A DNA stretch of 64,000 bases from Microbulbifer harenosus (GTDB taxonomy: Bacteria; Pseudomonadota; Gammaproteobacteria; Pseudomonadales; Cellvibrionaceae). The stretch covers positions 124,001-188,000 of the forward strand of contig NZ_VANI01000015.1 of the NCBI RefSeq assembly GCF_005771435.1, read 5' to 3'. Positions 11,067 to 19,042 of the stretch are shown piece by piece (position 1 is the first letter of the stretch; each line of letters starts with the position of its first letter). Under the pieces are notes generated by a model. It saw only the letters and a program-made list of their open reading frames with translations. It did not search any database and was not told where the DNA came from. A program made the translations under genes and the position numbers.

Positions 11067-11087
11067 AGAGAGTAAAAGCTTGATAAG
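11067..11087. promoter_or_regulatory. Partial TetR operator upstream of the tetR gene
   Basis: The segment GAGTAAAAGCTTGATAA matches the central and right part of the full palindrome at 13624-13653 at 16 of 17 positions. The right half CTTGAT (11079-11084) is intact; the left half is AGAGAG instead of ATCAAG. It lies 80-100 bp before the regulator start, with a -10-like TACAAT at 11107-11112. It probably gives weaker autoregulation. Confidence 0.5.
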
Positions 11088-11165
11088 TGGCTTTGGGGAC
11101 TTGTGCTACAATCGCGCCGGTGAAAACCACGGTATGCATTGCAGCGCATCCTAGGGAGATTTACG

Positions 11166-11792
11166 GTGGGCAAAACCTCGCGACAAGCAGAGACAATCGA
11201 TTATTACCAGCCGGAGAAGGGGCGAGCGCTGAATACCTTCAACAGGATTCTGGAAATTTCCCTGGACGTCATCACAAGGGAAGGGGTTGAGGCGCTGAAT
11301 ACCAATCGTATCGCACTCGACTGCGGTATTAATATCTCGACCCTTTACCACTATTTTCCCAATAAGGATTCGATACTTCACGCCCTGTATACACGGTGGT
11401 TCGAGCAATTGAGCACCGTGGCGGAAAAGCACCGTGAAGACCGTCATAAAGCGCATAAACTCAGGGCGGCCTATAAGCACTATGTGCTGGATTTGTTGCG
11501 TATCGACGGCTTTCCACCCCGGGCCGCGGTGGAATTGGAACGCGCGATAAAAACGCGGAAAAATCTCCTGGCACTGGACAATGACATCGTCGAACGTTCA
11601 ATCACTGCCTATGCCGAGGATATCCTTGCACATCGGCCCGAGACGGAAGAATCCCGTTTGCCGATACCATCCGCCTTTATGCTGGTCAGTATTTGGGGTG
11701 CGATCAGCATCGCGGCGGATATGGACGAATCCGAATACCCGGCCATTGCCGAGCATTGTGCGGAAATGATGGTCGCCCTAATTCGGCATTGA
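11166..11792 (+). CDS. TetR/AcrR-family transcriptional regulator
   Basis: About 208 residues. The N-terminal helix-turn-helix is typical of TetR: ILEISLDVITREGVEALNTNRIAL then the recognition segment CGINISTLYHYFPNKDSIL; the rest is an alpha-helical ligand-binding domain. GTG 11166 is the likely start because AGGGAG (11153-11158) is 7 nt upstream; an in-frame ATG at 11139 has no good site. The gene heads a block containing a Baeyer-Villiger monooxygenase, a reductase and hydrolases whose promoter regions carry a shared palindrome, so it is the probable repressor of this cluster. The arrangement recalls mycobacterial EthR controlling EthA. Confidence 0.88.
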   Translation: MGKTSRQAETIDYYQPEKGRALNTFNRILEISLDVITREGVEALNTNRIALDCGINISTLYHYFPNKDSILHALYTRWFEQLSTVAEKHREDRHKAHKLRAAYKHYVLDLLRIDGFPPRAAVELERAIKTRKNLLALDNDIVERSITAYAEDILAHRPETEESRLPIPSAFMLVSIWGAISIAADMDESEYPAIAEHCAEMMVALIRH

Positions 11793-12042
11793 CCTCACCC
11801 AACTATCTATCTGGTCGATAACGCGCTCGTCATTTTCCTTCCGCTGGGTAGGTCAACTCTCCGCTGAGTTCGGTACCGTCCCAAGGGTTGATGAACTTCA
11901 CTTGGACGATATTGTATAACCTTTCACTGGGCTTCTGCGGGCGCTGACCCAGTTTGAACAGCAGTTCATCGAACATGGAGCTGCAGGATGCCAGTAATCC
12001 GGCGAATGGCAAAATAATCCATCTGTATCGACTTTTCCTCAC
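11778..12042 (-). pseudogene. Decayed lipoprotein alpha/beta hydrolase with internal deletion
   Basis: The reading frame from ATG 12042 encodes 70 residues and stops at 11830: a signal peptide with lipobox LASC, then VQVKFINPWDGTELSGELTYPAEGK, which is the start of an alpha/beta hydrolase (compare the DG..L.G.L..P pattern). In the +1 frame, immediately overlapping the stop, the sequence reads NDERVIDQIDSWVRSMPN then stops at 11778, which looks like a hydrolase C-terminal helix. The simplest reading is that the central part, with nucleophile and catalytic acid, was deleted out of frame. It lies 14 bp downstream of the monooxygenase on the same strand and overlaps the 3' end of the tetR gene. 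Confidence 0.6.
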
Positions 12043-12056
12043 GGTCGCTTCCTCAG

Positions 12057-13547
12057 TTACTCAAGATTTTTCCAGTCGCTGTTTGATGGTCGTTGCCCCA
12101 CGCTCAATTCGTTGCCGATCACCGGGGATAGTTCGAGGCTGAGCCAGTCCAGGAAGTAGTTTTGATAGATCTTCCACGGGTGCTTGTTGCCCTGCCTCGG
12201 CAGCAGGTGCTTGCCCCGCAAAATATATCCTGCGGACAGCGGCATAATATCCTGCTCGGCGACGGTTGAATCTGGCTGGTTGGGTTTTGCGTAGTGGTAA
12301 CCCTTTTTGTCCAGGTGCTTGATCAATCGGCAGGCGTAGCGCGCGGTGAGATCGGTTTTCAGGGTCCAACTGGCGTTGCTGTAGCCCATGAATAGGAAAA
12401 AGTTGGGAATGCCGGAGAGCATCATGCCCTTGTAACTCGTACAGTCCGATGCCGGGATGTCCCGGCTGTCCACCTGCAGAGTCACGCCACCCAGCGCCTT
12501 CAGTTTGAGCCCGGTGGCGACGACGATGATATCGGCTTCAAGGTTTTCACCGGATGTCAGCAGAATGCCATCGGGTGTGAAGCGCTCGATGTGGCCGGTC
12601 ACAACGGAGGCCTTTTTCTCCTTGATTGCCAGGAAAAAGTCGCTCTCCGGCACCACGCAGACCCGCTGGTCCCAGGGGTTATAGTGGGGCCTGAAATGCT
12701 GGTCGACATCGCAGTGCCCTGCGAGGGCTTCGCGCACGCCATTGATCAGTATTGTCGCGGACTGCTCGGGAAAGGCTTTGGCCAGTTGGTAGAGGACGAT
12801 CGACAATGAGATATGCTTCCACCGCAGTATGCGATACACCAGCGATTCAGGCAGAAACTTTGATAGCGGGTCTACCCACGGATCCTTTGAGGTGGTGCTT
12901 GCCACGTAACCCGGTGATCGCTGCAACATGACCACTTCCTTTGCTTCCTTGGCCAATGCTGGCACCAGAGTAATGGCGGTGGCTCCCGAACCAATTACCA
13001 CGATGCGTTTGTCGCGCCAGTCTAGTGCGGGATCCCAGTCCTGCGTGTGAACGACCGGGCCGGAAAATTTCGCCTCGTTAGTGAAGTCCGGTTTATAGCC
13101 ACTCTCATAGTCGTAATAGCCCGAACATGAGAAGAGAAAACGCGCTTCATATATCGTGGACATGTTCTCGCCTGTATCGACATTCACTTGCCACAGGCAC
13201 TTCTCACTGTGCCAGTTCGCAGCCAGCACTTTGTGCCGATATCGAATGTGCTGTTCCACTCCCACCTCCCTGGCGGTATCGCGAATATAGCGCTTGATAT
13301 CCTTGCCCTCGGCGATTGCCTTGGGTTCGGGCCAGGGTCTGAACGAATACCCGAGTGTGTACATGTCGGAGTCCGAGCGGATTCCGGGGTAGCGAAAAAG
13401 GTCCCATGTGCCGCCTAGATCGGAGCGCATTTCCAAGATGGCGAAAGACAGGCTTGGACATCGGCGCCGCAGGTGACAGGCGGCGCCGATGCCAGAGATT
13501 CCGGCGCCGACAATAAGTACGTCGAAATACAGGGGTGACTGCGTCAT
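12057..13547 (-). CDS. Type I Baeyer-Villiger flavin monooxygenase, EthA-like
   Basis: FAD- and NADPH-dependent enzyme that inserts an oxygen next to a carbonyl (ketone to ester) or oxidises heteroatoms. In the 496-residue product: FAD Rossmann motif GAGISG (14-19), GGTWDLFRYPGIRSDSD, the Baeyer-Villiger fingerprint FSGPVVHTQDWD (161-172), second Rossmann motif GSGAT (186-190) and VVATG. Long stretches follow the pattern of Mycobacterium tuberculosis EthA, also under a TetR regulator. ATG 13547 is chosen because an AGAGGA site lies upstream; the longer frame to 13634 would run into the operator. Likely substrate: a ketone whose ester product is cut by the neighbouring hydrolase (inference). 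Confidence 0.92.
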   Translation of the reverse strand: MTQSPLYFDVLIVGAGISGIGAACHLRRRCPSLSFAILEMRSDLGGTWDLFRYPGIRSDSDMYTLGYSFRPWPEPKAIAEGKDIKRYIRDTAREVGVEQHIRYRHKVLAANWHSEKCLWQVNVDTGENMSTIYEARFLFSCSGYYDYESGYKPDFTNEAKFSGPVVHTQDWDPALDWRDKRIVVIGSGATAITLVPALAKEAKEVVMLQRSPGYVASTTSKDPWVDPLSKFLPESLVYRILRWKHISLSIVLYQLAKAFPEQSATILINGVREALAGHCDVDQHFRPHYNPWDQRVCVVPESDFFLAIKEKKASVVTGHIERFTPDGILLTSGENLEADIIVVATGLKLKALGGVTLQVDSRDIPASDCTSYKGMMLSGIPNFFLFMGYSNASWTLKTDLTARYACRLIKHLDKKGYHYAKPNQPDSTVAEQDIMPLSAGYILRGKHLLPRQGNKHPWKIYQNYFLDWLSLELSPVIGNELSVGQRPSNSDWKNLE

Positions 13548-13604
13548 CTTGATCATTCCTCTTTGGTGAGCGCCACGAGAACGCTGGTCTGAATGCCGTG
13601 CGCT

Positions 13605-13671
13605 AGGATAATCTCCGCTTTGAATTATCATCAAGTAAAAGCTTGATAATAATATTTTCCATCCCTAACAT
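13605..13671. promoter_or_regulatory. Divergent promoter pair overlapped by a TetR-type operator
   Basis: A 30-bp palindrome at 13624-13653 has half-sites ATTATCATCAAG and CTTGATAATAAT (11 of 12 complementary) around the spacer TAAAAG. Its CTTGAT right half supplies -35 TTGATA (13643-13648) for the reductase, with -10 TAACAT (13666-13671) 17 bp on. Its left half supplies -35 TTGATG (13634-13629) for the monooxygenase, with -10 TATCCT (13610-13605). A repressor bound here would block both promoters. Confidence 0.72.
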
Positions 13672-13703
13672 GCAGTTCACTCCAGCGTGAGGAAGGGTAA
13701 TCT

Positions 13704-14942
13704 ATGAAAATTCTGGCTTTGGGCGGTTGCGGTGATATGGGCAAGGTGGCGGTGCGTGAAATCGTCGGCGAGTCGAAGGTATCTGAGGTGGTGATAGCGG
13801 ATATCGACTTCGTCAAAGCGAAGCTATTCGCGAAATCCCTGGGGCCGAAGGCCAGGGCTATTGAGGTTGATGTGCGCAGCGATCAGTCACTGGCTGCGGC
13901 ATTGCGAGCTTGCGATATCGTGGTGTCAACAGTTGGGCCCTACTATCTGTTCGGTCCCCGTGTGCTGTCCGCGGCGATTGAGGCCGGTGTTCACTATATC
14001 GATATCTGTGACGACCCGGAGCCAACGCTGGAGATGTTGTCGCTGGACGATCAGGCGAAGGCAGCGGGGATCACCGCGATTATCGGCGCAGGGGCGAGTC
14101 CGGGGACTTCCAATCTGCTGGCGGCGAAAGCGATGCAGCTACTGCCACAGGCAACAGAGATTTATACCTTCTGGGGAAGTGGTGGCCCCCTGAGCGACGA
14201 TGAAGGGACCGAGCTCGGAAGCAGTGCCTCCGGGCCGGCGGCGGCCACGCTACACTGGGTCCAGCAGGTATCAGGACAGGTCAAGGTATACAGGAGTGGT
14301 GGTATCTGCGAGGTTGAGCCTTTGCAAGCGGTTAAGCTGGAATTTCCGGGCAGAGGCGCTGATCGCTGCCATATCCTGGGCCACCCGGAACCCATCACTC
14401 TCCCGCGGACTTACCCCGGTATCAAACAATCCTATAACCTGATGAATATGCCGGGCTACGTCATTTACGCTCTGGAAAAGGCGGCGGCAAGGGTGGTGGA
14501 GGGCGATCAGCAGTCGATCTACGATGCCAGTGTCGAGTTGACACGCATGCTATCCGATAACGGGCAGGGGTTGGGGGATATTGCCCAGTATTTCGCGCAC
14601 GGCGCGAAGGACGTACTTCGCAGTTTCTTGCCGTCACTCGGCGCGGTAGCCAGGGGGGCGGGGCGGTATGGGAAGACGAGTCTGGTAGGGGTGCATCTGC
14701 GGGGCAAGCCCAAGGCGGACGACATGGCGCATTCGACCTGCGTACCCACGGCGATCATTGTCGGGATGCTGTTGGACGGCCAGATTCAACGGCGTGGTGT
14801 TATGGCTCCTGAAGCCTGCGTCGATCCTGACGATTTCTTTCTGCGCCTGGCCGATCACATCCATATGGAGCAGGGATTTGATAAAAACAATTACGTCGAG
14901 TGCCTGTTGAGCCACACACGGCAGGCCTATCGTCCCCTGTAG
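13704..14942 (+). CDS. Saccharopine dehydrogenase-family NAD(P)-binding reductase
   Basis: 412 residues with an N-terminal Rossmann fold: MKILALGGCGDMGKVAVREI binds the dinucleotide, followed by VVIADID and the family segment ACDIVVSTVGPYYLFG and AIEAGVHYIDICDDPE. The remainder fits the saccharopine dehydrogenase-like family, whose members act on diverse substrates including lipids (trans-acting enoyl reductases). A GAGGAAGGG site precedes ATG 13704. It is transcribed away from the monooxygenase across the operator at 13624-13653, so it is probably co-induced and acts on the same substrate. The precise reaction is unknown. Confidence 0.85.
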   Translation: MKILALGGCGDMGKVAVREIVGESKVSEVVIADIDFVKAKLFAKSLGPKARAIEVDVRSDQSLAAALRACDIVVSTVGPYYLFGPRVLSAAIEAGVHYIDICDDPEPTLEMLSLDDQAKAAGITAIIGAGASPGTSNLLAAKAMQLLPQATEIYTFWGSGGPLSDDEGTELGSSASGPAAATLHWVQQVSGQVKVYRSGGICEVEPLQAVKLEFPGRGADRCHILGHPEPITLPRTYPGIKQSYNLMNMPGYVIYALEKAAARVVEGDQQSIYDASVELTRMLSDNGQGLGDIAQYFAHGAKDVLRSFLPSLGAVARGAGRYGKTSLVGVHLRGKPKADDMAHSTCVPTAIIVGMLLDGQIQRRGVMAPEACVDPDDFFLRLADHIHMEQGFDKNNYVECLLSHTRQAYRPL

Positions 14943-15091
14943 GTGTGGAGTACTCCAGTGCAACGGCGCCTGCAGCCCTGGATAAGCAGGGGGTTGCGCT
15001 ATTAGCTCACGCCTCTGTGTCTTGTTACCGCGTTCGCCATGCTGTTGGAATTGCTGGAACAGTTGCTCCACGCTGTTATTTTTTGACTCGC

Positions 15092-16024
15092 TCACTCTTG
15101 TTCGAAGAAGGCGTGAATGTGGGCCACAAGGTTCTGGTGCAGTGCTGAGGGGAGGTCGTGCCCCATGCCCTCAACCAGTAAATATCGGGCATTGGGAATT
15201 GTGTTGGCCACGTCCCAGCCACAGGCCGGCGGAATTAGCCGGTCCTCGTCACCGTGTATCACCAGGCAGGGCAGTTGCAGGCCGGCGAGTATCTCAGTCC
15301 GTGAGCCGTCCGCGAGGATGGCGCAAAACTGGCGTTCGACACCGTGAAGGTTTGGGTGATCGCGCTCGACACTGGTAACAACAAAGTCGCGAAGCTCATC
15401 GGGATCAGGCGGGTAGCGCTTACTCGCAATCAGCTTCCAGAAAGCAAGATCGTGAGTGATCCTCGCTTGTTTTCCCGGCGATGTGGGTGCGGAAAGCAAC
15501 AGCTTGCGTACCGCTTTCTCCGGCCCGGGCAGGCCTTTGCGACCGGAGCTGGACATAATGCAAACCAGCTTAAATATTCGCTCCGGCGCCAGGTCTGCCA
15601 AGTGCTGGGCGATCATGCCCCCCATGGAGGCCCCCATCAGAAAACAGCGATCAATACCGAGAGTGTCCAGCAGGTCGATGCAATCCCTCGCCATGTCGCG
15701 CAGCGTGTAGGGCGCGCGGCACGGTAAGCCGATTTTACTGGCAAGCAGTATCCACAGCAGATTGGGCGGGCCTAGGGCGTCGAAACGGCTCGCCTGGCCA
15801 ATGTCACGGTTGTCAAAGCGAATGACACGGTAACCCTGGTCCGAGAGGGACGCACAGAAGTCATCGTGCCAGGCGATACGCTGAGCGCCGAGACCGTGCA
15901 CCAGAAGCACCGCTGGGTCGGCATCATGACCAAACTGGTCATAGCGCGTGCGTATTGATTGAAGGTCAATAACTGCGCTGCGGTAAAGCTTGTTTGGTTG
16001 GGTAGATTCCGTCTGATTGTTCAT
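15092..16024 (-). CDS. Alpha/beta hydrolase, probable esterase
   Basis: 310 residues, no signal peptide. Alpha/beta hydrolase hallmarks: oxyanion-side HGLGAQ, DNRDIGQAS, nucleophile elbow GASMGGM, acid in HGDEDRLIPP and histidine in EGMGHDLP. The pattern matches cytoplasmic esterases often linked with Baeyer-Villiger monooxygenases, which hydrolyse the ester product (family knowledge). Its promoter overlaps the perfect palindrome at 16043-16068 shared with the monooxygenase promoter, which supports membership in the same regulon. It converges with the reductase gene across a 149-bp gap. Confidence 0.88.
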   Translation of the reverse strand: MNNQTESTQPNKLYRSAVIDLQSIRTRYDQFGHDADPAVLLVHGLGAQRIAWHDDFCASLSDQGYRVIRFDNRDIGQASRFDALGPPNLLWILLASKIGLPCRAPYTLRDMARDCIDLLDTLGIDRCFLMGASMGGMIAQHLADLAPERIFKLVCIMSSSGRKGLPGPEKAVRKLLLSAPTSPGKQARITHDLAFWKLIASKRYPPDPDELRDFVVTSVERDHPNLHGVERQFCAILADGSRTEILAGLQLPCLVIHGDEDRLIPPACGWDVANTIPNARYLLVEGMGHDLPSALHQNLVAHIHAFFEQE

Positions 16025-16042
16025 GACATATCCCGGCGATAA

Positions 16043-16068
16043 TTAAATCAAGTATATACTTGATTTAA
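16043..16068. promoter_or_regulatory. Perfect 26-bp TetR-type operator between divergent genes
   Basis: Perfect palindrome: TTAAATCAAGTAT (16043-16055) followed by ATACTTGATTTAA (16056-16068). It contains the same ATCAAG-N6-CTTGAT core as the site at 13624-13653. For the minus-strand hydrolase, -35 TTGAAC (16080-16075) and -10 TATACT (16056-16051) place the operator over the -10. For the plus-strand gene, TTGATT (16060-16065) and TAGATT (16084-16089) form a plausible promoter. Confidence 0.75.
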
Positions 16069-16138
16069 AGGCCTGTTCAATTGTAGATTGACCGCACTGA
16101 GTCGCACACCGGTGAAACATCAACAAGGAACGCGAGGA

Positions 16139-17011
16139 ATGTGGAATATTAAGAACAGTAACTGCTCGATTGGCGGTACGGCGCCTTTCCTGGTCGTCTT
16201 ACTTTTGATTGCACCGCTGGCGATGTTGCCCGCGAAAACGTTGGCTGAAGGATGGCGCTATGAGTACGACTTCTATCTTGATGGCGATATCGTCGGCACT
16301 GTGTCCCGGCAGGTCGATAAGTTAGGCAGCAGTACTGAGGTACAGGAAACGGTTGTATACACTGAGCCTGCTATTGATAAAGCTGTCGAAGTGAGCATCT
16401 CACGCAGCGAACGCTACGACCCTTTGGGCCGACTACAGTTGGCGGATACAAAACAGCAACGGGGAAAGGCTGCCTATTGGTCGCGTATCGAATCGGTCGG
16501 TGGTGAACTCTGGGCCATCCGTTCGCCGGTGGAAAGCCTGTCCGAAAAGGAAGATGCACAGTTTGTTGGATTTGCCTTCGCAGCTGTTGCGGATGCCGTT
16601 CCGCTGGTGGGGCAGGTGGTGTCTTACTCCAGTATTTTGCTGGGCGATAGTGAAAACGCCGAGGGCAATATTCGCCTCCCAGACAGCGGCTATGATTCGA
16701 CTCTGCATTTTTTGCCTGAGTTCTGGCAACTGGCCAGCGAATCGTTGCCGGAACAAGTCAATATCCTCGATATTTCCGGGCACCGGGTCTGGCGTGCGAA
16801 TGTGGTCGCCGTTGAGAATCTTGGTCGTGCGGGCAGCTGCTACCGCATGGATTCCGATGAACTGGATAGTCTGGAATTCTGCCTGGACACGGGAGAAAAC
16901 GGGTGGCCGCATTATTCGATGCTGCGCCAGTCCACCGTCAGCGGTAGTTTCGAATTGCGCTTGCGATCGCTTGCGGTCGACAGCGGTGCGGTTTCGGGGA
17001 GTGAAGGATGA
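16139..17011 (+). CDS. Exported protein of unknown function in the TetR cluster
   Basis: About 290 residues. The N-terminus has a clear signal peptide (hydrophobic FLVVLLLIAPLAMLPAKTLA then AEGW). The mature part starts YEYDFYLDGDIVGTVSRQV and is beta-rich in pattern, with alternating polar and aromatic residues and a single CYRMDSDEL...FCLDTGE cysteine pair; no catalytic motif was recognised. ATG 16139 is chosen because AAGGAA lies 8 nt upstream and the signal peptide then begins sensibly. Its stop overlaps the next gene by ATGA, so it is translationally coupled to a lipoprotein-type hydrolase. Possibly a periplasmic binding or chaperone-like partner, but this is not shown. Confidence 0.7.
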   Translation: MWNIKNSNCSIGGTAPFLVVLLLIAPLAMLPAKTLAEGWRYEYDFYLDGDIVGTVSRQVDKLGSSTEVQETVVYTEPAIDKAVEVSISRSERYDPLGRLQLADTKQQRGKAAYWSRIESVGGELWAIRSPVESLSEKEDAQFVGFAFAAVADAVPLVGQVVSYSSILLGDSENAEGNIRLPDSGYDSTLHFLPEFWQLASESLPEQVNILDISGHRVWRANVVAVENLGRAGSCYRMDSDELDSLEFCLDTGENGWPHYSMLRQSTVSGSFELRLRSLAVDSGAVSGSEG

Positions 17012-18003
17012 AGGCGCGCGTTGCTGCCATAGTACTATTCTTGCTGCTTTGTGGTTGCGGTCTGGGTGCGGAAGACATTGCGTTTCACAGCGGCGGGAAC
17101 CGGCTCGCAGGAATTTTTCTCCCTCCTGACACAAACACCCAACCCTGCGGCGTGATTGTGACCGTGCACGGTGACGGCCCGCTCGATAGGGAGGCCTTTG
17201 GCTACTATCCGCTGATCTGGGAATTGTTGCGGGCCCGGGGTTACGCCGTGCTCTCCTGGGATAAACCGGGAATAGGCGGTTCCACCGGCAACTGGCTGCA
17301 TCAGAGCATGGAGGATCGCCAGCGGGAGGTGTCGGCGGCCATCGAGTATATCGAGCAGCGTTTCGCGCCGAATCAGCTGTCAATTGGCCTGTTGGGGTTC
17401 AGCCAAGCCGGCTGGGTTGTGCCCGCGGTGGCGAACCAAAACCCCAGTGTGGATTTTGTTATCGGTGTGGGCTTTGCTATCAATTGGATAGAGCAGGGCT
17501 GGTATCTGACACTGTCTCGCCTGCAAGGGGAGGGCGCCAGTGAATCCGAAATCGATGAAGCCAGAACACAATATATTGACGATATGGCTTTTTTGGCGAC
17601 CATGCCGACCTACGAGGCTTATCTGGCCTCACTGGACGCGGGTGAGAAACCGATGTCCCTGGATCGCTACGGCTTTGCGCTGAAAAACGTTCAGGCCGAC
17701 GCGATGGATGACTACCGGCAATTGCACAAGCCCCTGTTGATGTTACTGGGTGAGGACGACCTGAATGTAGATGTTGTCGACACCCGGGACAGGCTGGCGG
17801 CACTTTCGGCAACCCATCCCAACTTCCGCACGGTAGTTTTGCCCGCAGCGACGCACTCGCTGCTCAAGAGTCGCCAATTCAACACACAGAGTCCCGGTTT
17901 GCTATTTCTTGCCAAGCTCCACCTGTTTGGCGATAGCGCCGTGTCACCGCAGCTGGAGCCGGTTCTCGATGAGTGGTTGTCCGATAGGGTTTGTTCAGGC
18001 TGA
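17008..18003 (+). CDS. Exported alpha/beta hydrolase (probable lipoprotein)
   Basis: 331 residues with a hydrophobic N-terminus and a possible lipobox (LCGC), so probably lipid-anchored in the envelope. Alpha/beta hydrolase features: VTVHGDGPLDRE near the oxyanion hole, WDKPGIGGSTGN, nucleophile elbow GFSQAGW, acid segment LLGEDDLNVD and late histidine PAATHSLL. This is the family of secreted or periplasmic acyl-ester hydrolases that also gave rise to the decayed gene at 11778-12042. Coupled by a 4-nt overlap to the preceding secreted protein and 58 bp before a small secreted protein, forming a three-gene operon led by the palindromic operator. Confidence 0.85.
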   Translation: MKARVAAIVLFLLLCGCGLGAEDIAFHSGGNRLAGIFLPPDTNTQPCGVIVTVHGDGPLDREAFGYYPLIWELLRARGYAVLSWDKPGIGGSTGNWLHQSMEDRQREVSAAIEYIEQRFAPNQLSIGLLGFSQAGWVVPAVANQNPSVDFVIGVGFAINWIEQGWYLTLSRLQGEGASESEIDEARTQYIDDMAFLATMPTYEAYLASLDAGEKPMSLDRYGFALKNVQADAMDDYRQLHKPLLMLLGEDDLNVDVVDTRDRLAALSATHPNFRTVVLPAATHSLLKSRQFNTQSPGLLFLAKLHLFGDSAVSPQLEPVLDEWLSDRVCSG

Positions 18004-18061
18004 ATTGGTTACAGTTGCACTGTTCGACTCAGCGTGAGTCCGTCATTTCTAGGAGAAACCG

Positions 18062-18511
18062 GTGAAAATTCCACAATTGGCAACTCCTTTTCTTTTTATT
18101 TTCCTCGTGTTGTCGTCGGCGCTACCGGCTGGTGAGGAGAAGATGACCTGGCGACTGGTCCTATCGCAGACTTCTGGAGGATGTAGCCTGACACTGTTTG
18201 CGGATGGTTCCGGCAAACTTTCCTACGGCGCCGCGCCTTACATGGTTCGCGTTGCCACGCGGACCTTTGATTATGAACAGATTAATCGTTCTGCCCGGTT
18301 GCGTGCCCTGCCCAGACGAGCCGATGCTCGCAGTGATATAGAGCCCGCCAGCGTTGTTTTCTATGAGTCCAGTGTGGTGCGGTATCTCAACGATACGCAA
18401 TGGGTTCGCGGTTTGCTGGAGCAGGGCTGGAAGTCACGCTTGCCGCCCCGCGCAGGCTTGGGTGAGGAAGACGAGTATGCCTCGATAGGGCGGACCTGTG
18501 GCTTCCGTTGA
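18062..18511 (+). CDS. Small exported protein of unknown function
   Basis: 149 residues with a signal peptide (PFLFIFLVLSSALPAG). The mature region has MTWRLVLSQTSGGCSLTLFADGSGKLSYG and two cysteines (SGGCSL and the terminal RTCGFR), which could form a disulfide. The start is a GTG supported by AGGAGA (18051-18056), 5 nt upstream. It follows the exported hydrolase and is probably the last gene of that operon. No family was recognised. Confidence 0.65.
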   Translation: MKIPQLATPFLFIFLVLSSALPAGEEKMTWRLVLSQTSGGCSLTLFADGSGKLSYGAAPYMVRVATRTFDYEQINRSARLRALPRRADARSDIEPASVVFYESSVVRYLNDTQWVRGLLEQGWKSRLPPRAGLGEEDEYASIGRTCGFR

Positions 18512-18587
18512 GCCGCTGGACTGTTTTGGAGCCATATCCGTGCCGAGTGGCACCTGTTCTTAATCCGGCAGTCTGAAAACTGTATAG

Positions 18588-18914
18588 ATCGCCGAGTATC
18601 TGAAAGGACAGCTGGTTGTTATCCACAACGCCAGTTATGACTGGCCAATCTTGCTGGATCATGTGGGTAGATACCACTTAGTGGCTCCCGAAATTCAAGG
18701 TGTGTTTTGTAGCCAGAAAGCTGCTATTCCCTGGGCACAGGCGATGAGATTACCCTGCAGTGATAGAGGACCGTCGTTGGATACATTGACGAAAGCACTC
18801 GGCGTCGAAAATCTCAGGGCTGAGGGCAATAGGCTTCATGGATCGGAAAAAGACAGTCGACAAACCGCCGGAGTGGTGGAGGCGTTGAGGCGGTTGTGGG
18901 GTAGGACGGCATGA
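18588..18914 (+). pseudogene. 5'-truncated DnaQ-like 3'-5' exonuclease relic
   Basis: 108 codons open from just after a TAG (18585-18587) to a TGA at 18912. The translation contains an Exo II-like segment (VVIHNASYDWPILLDHVG) and an Exo III-like segment with HxxxxD (NRLHGSEKDSRQTAG) preceded by PSLDTLTKALGVENL, the order seen in DEDDh exonucleases. The Exo I DxE motif that should lie upstream is absent and no good start codon with a ribosome binding site exists (only an internal TTG at 18651). It is most simply a truncated, non-functional remnant. Confidence 0.6.
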
Positions 18915-18995
18915 ACGACAGCCCTGTATAGTTGTTGGTTCAAGTTTTTGGCAATTTGTGGGTGATGGCTTTCTCACGATATTTGCCGCAACAAT

Positions 18996-19028
18996 CTGCT
19001 CTGCGGACCACAAGGCCGCGCAGAGCAG
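18996..19028. terminator. Hairpin downstream of the chitinase
   Basis: Perfect 10-bp stem CTGCTCTGCG (18996-19005) / CGCAGAGCAG (19019-19028), 14 bp past the chitinase stop. On the chitinase strand it is followed by ATTGTTG rather than a strong T-run, so it is a moderate terminator candidate. Confidence 0.5.
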
Positions 19029-19042
19029 TACTTCAGTTCAAC

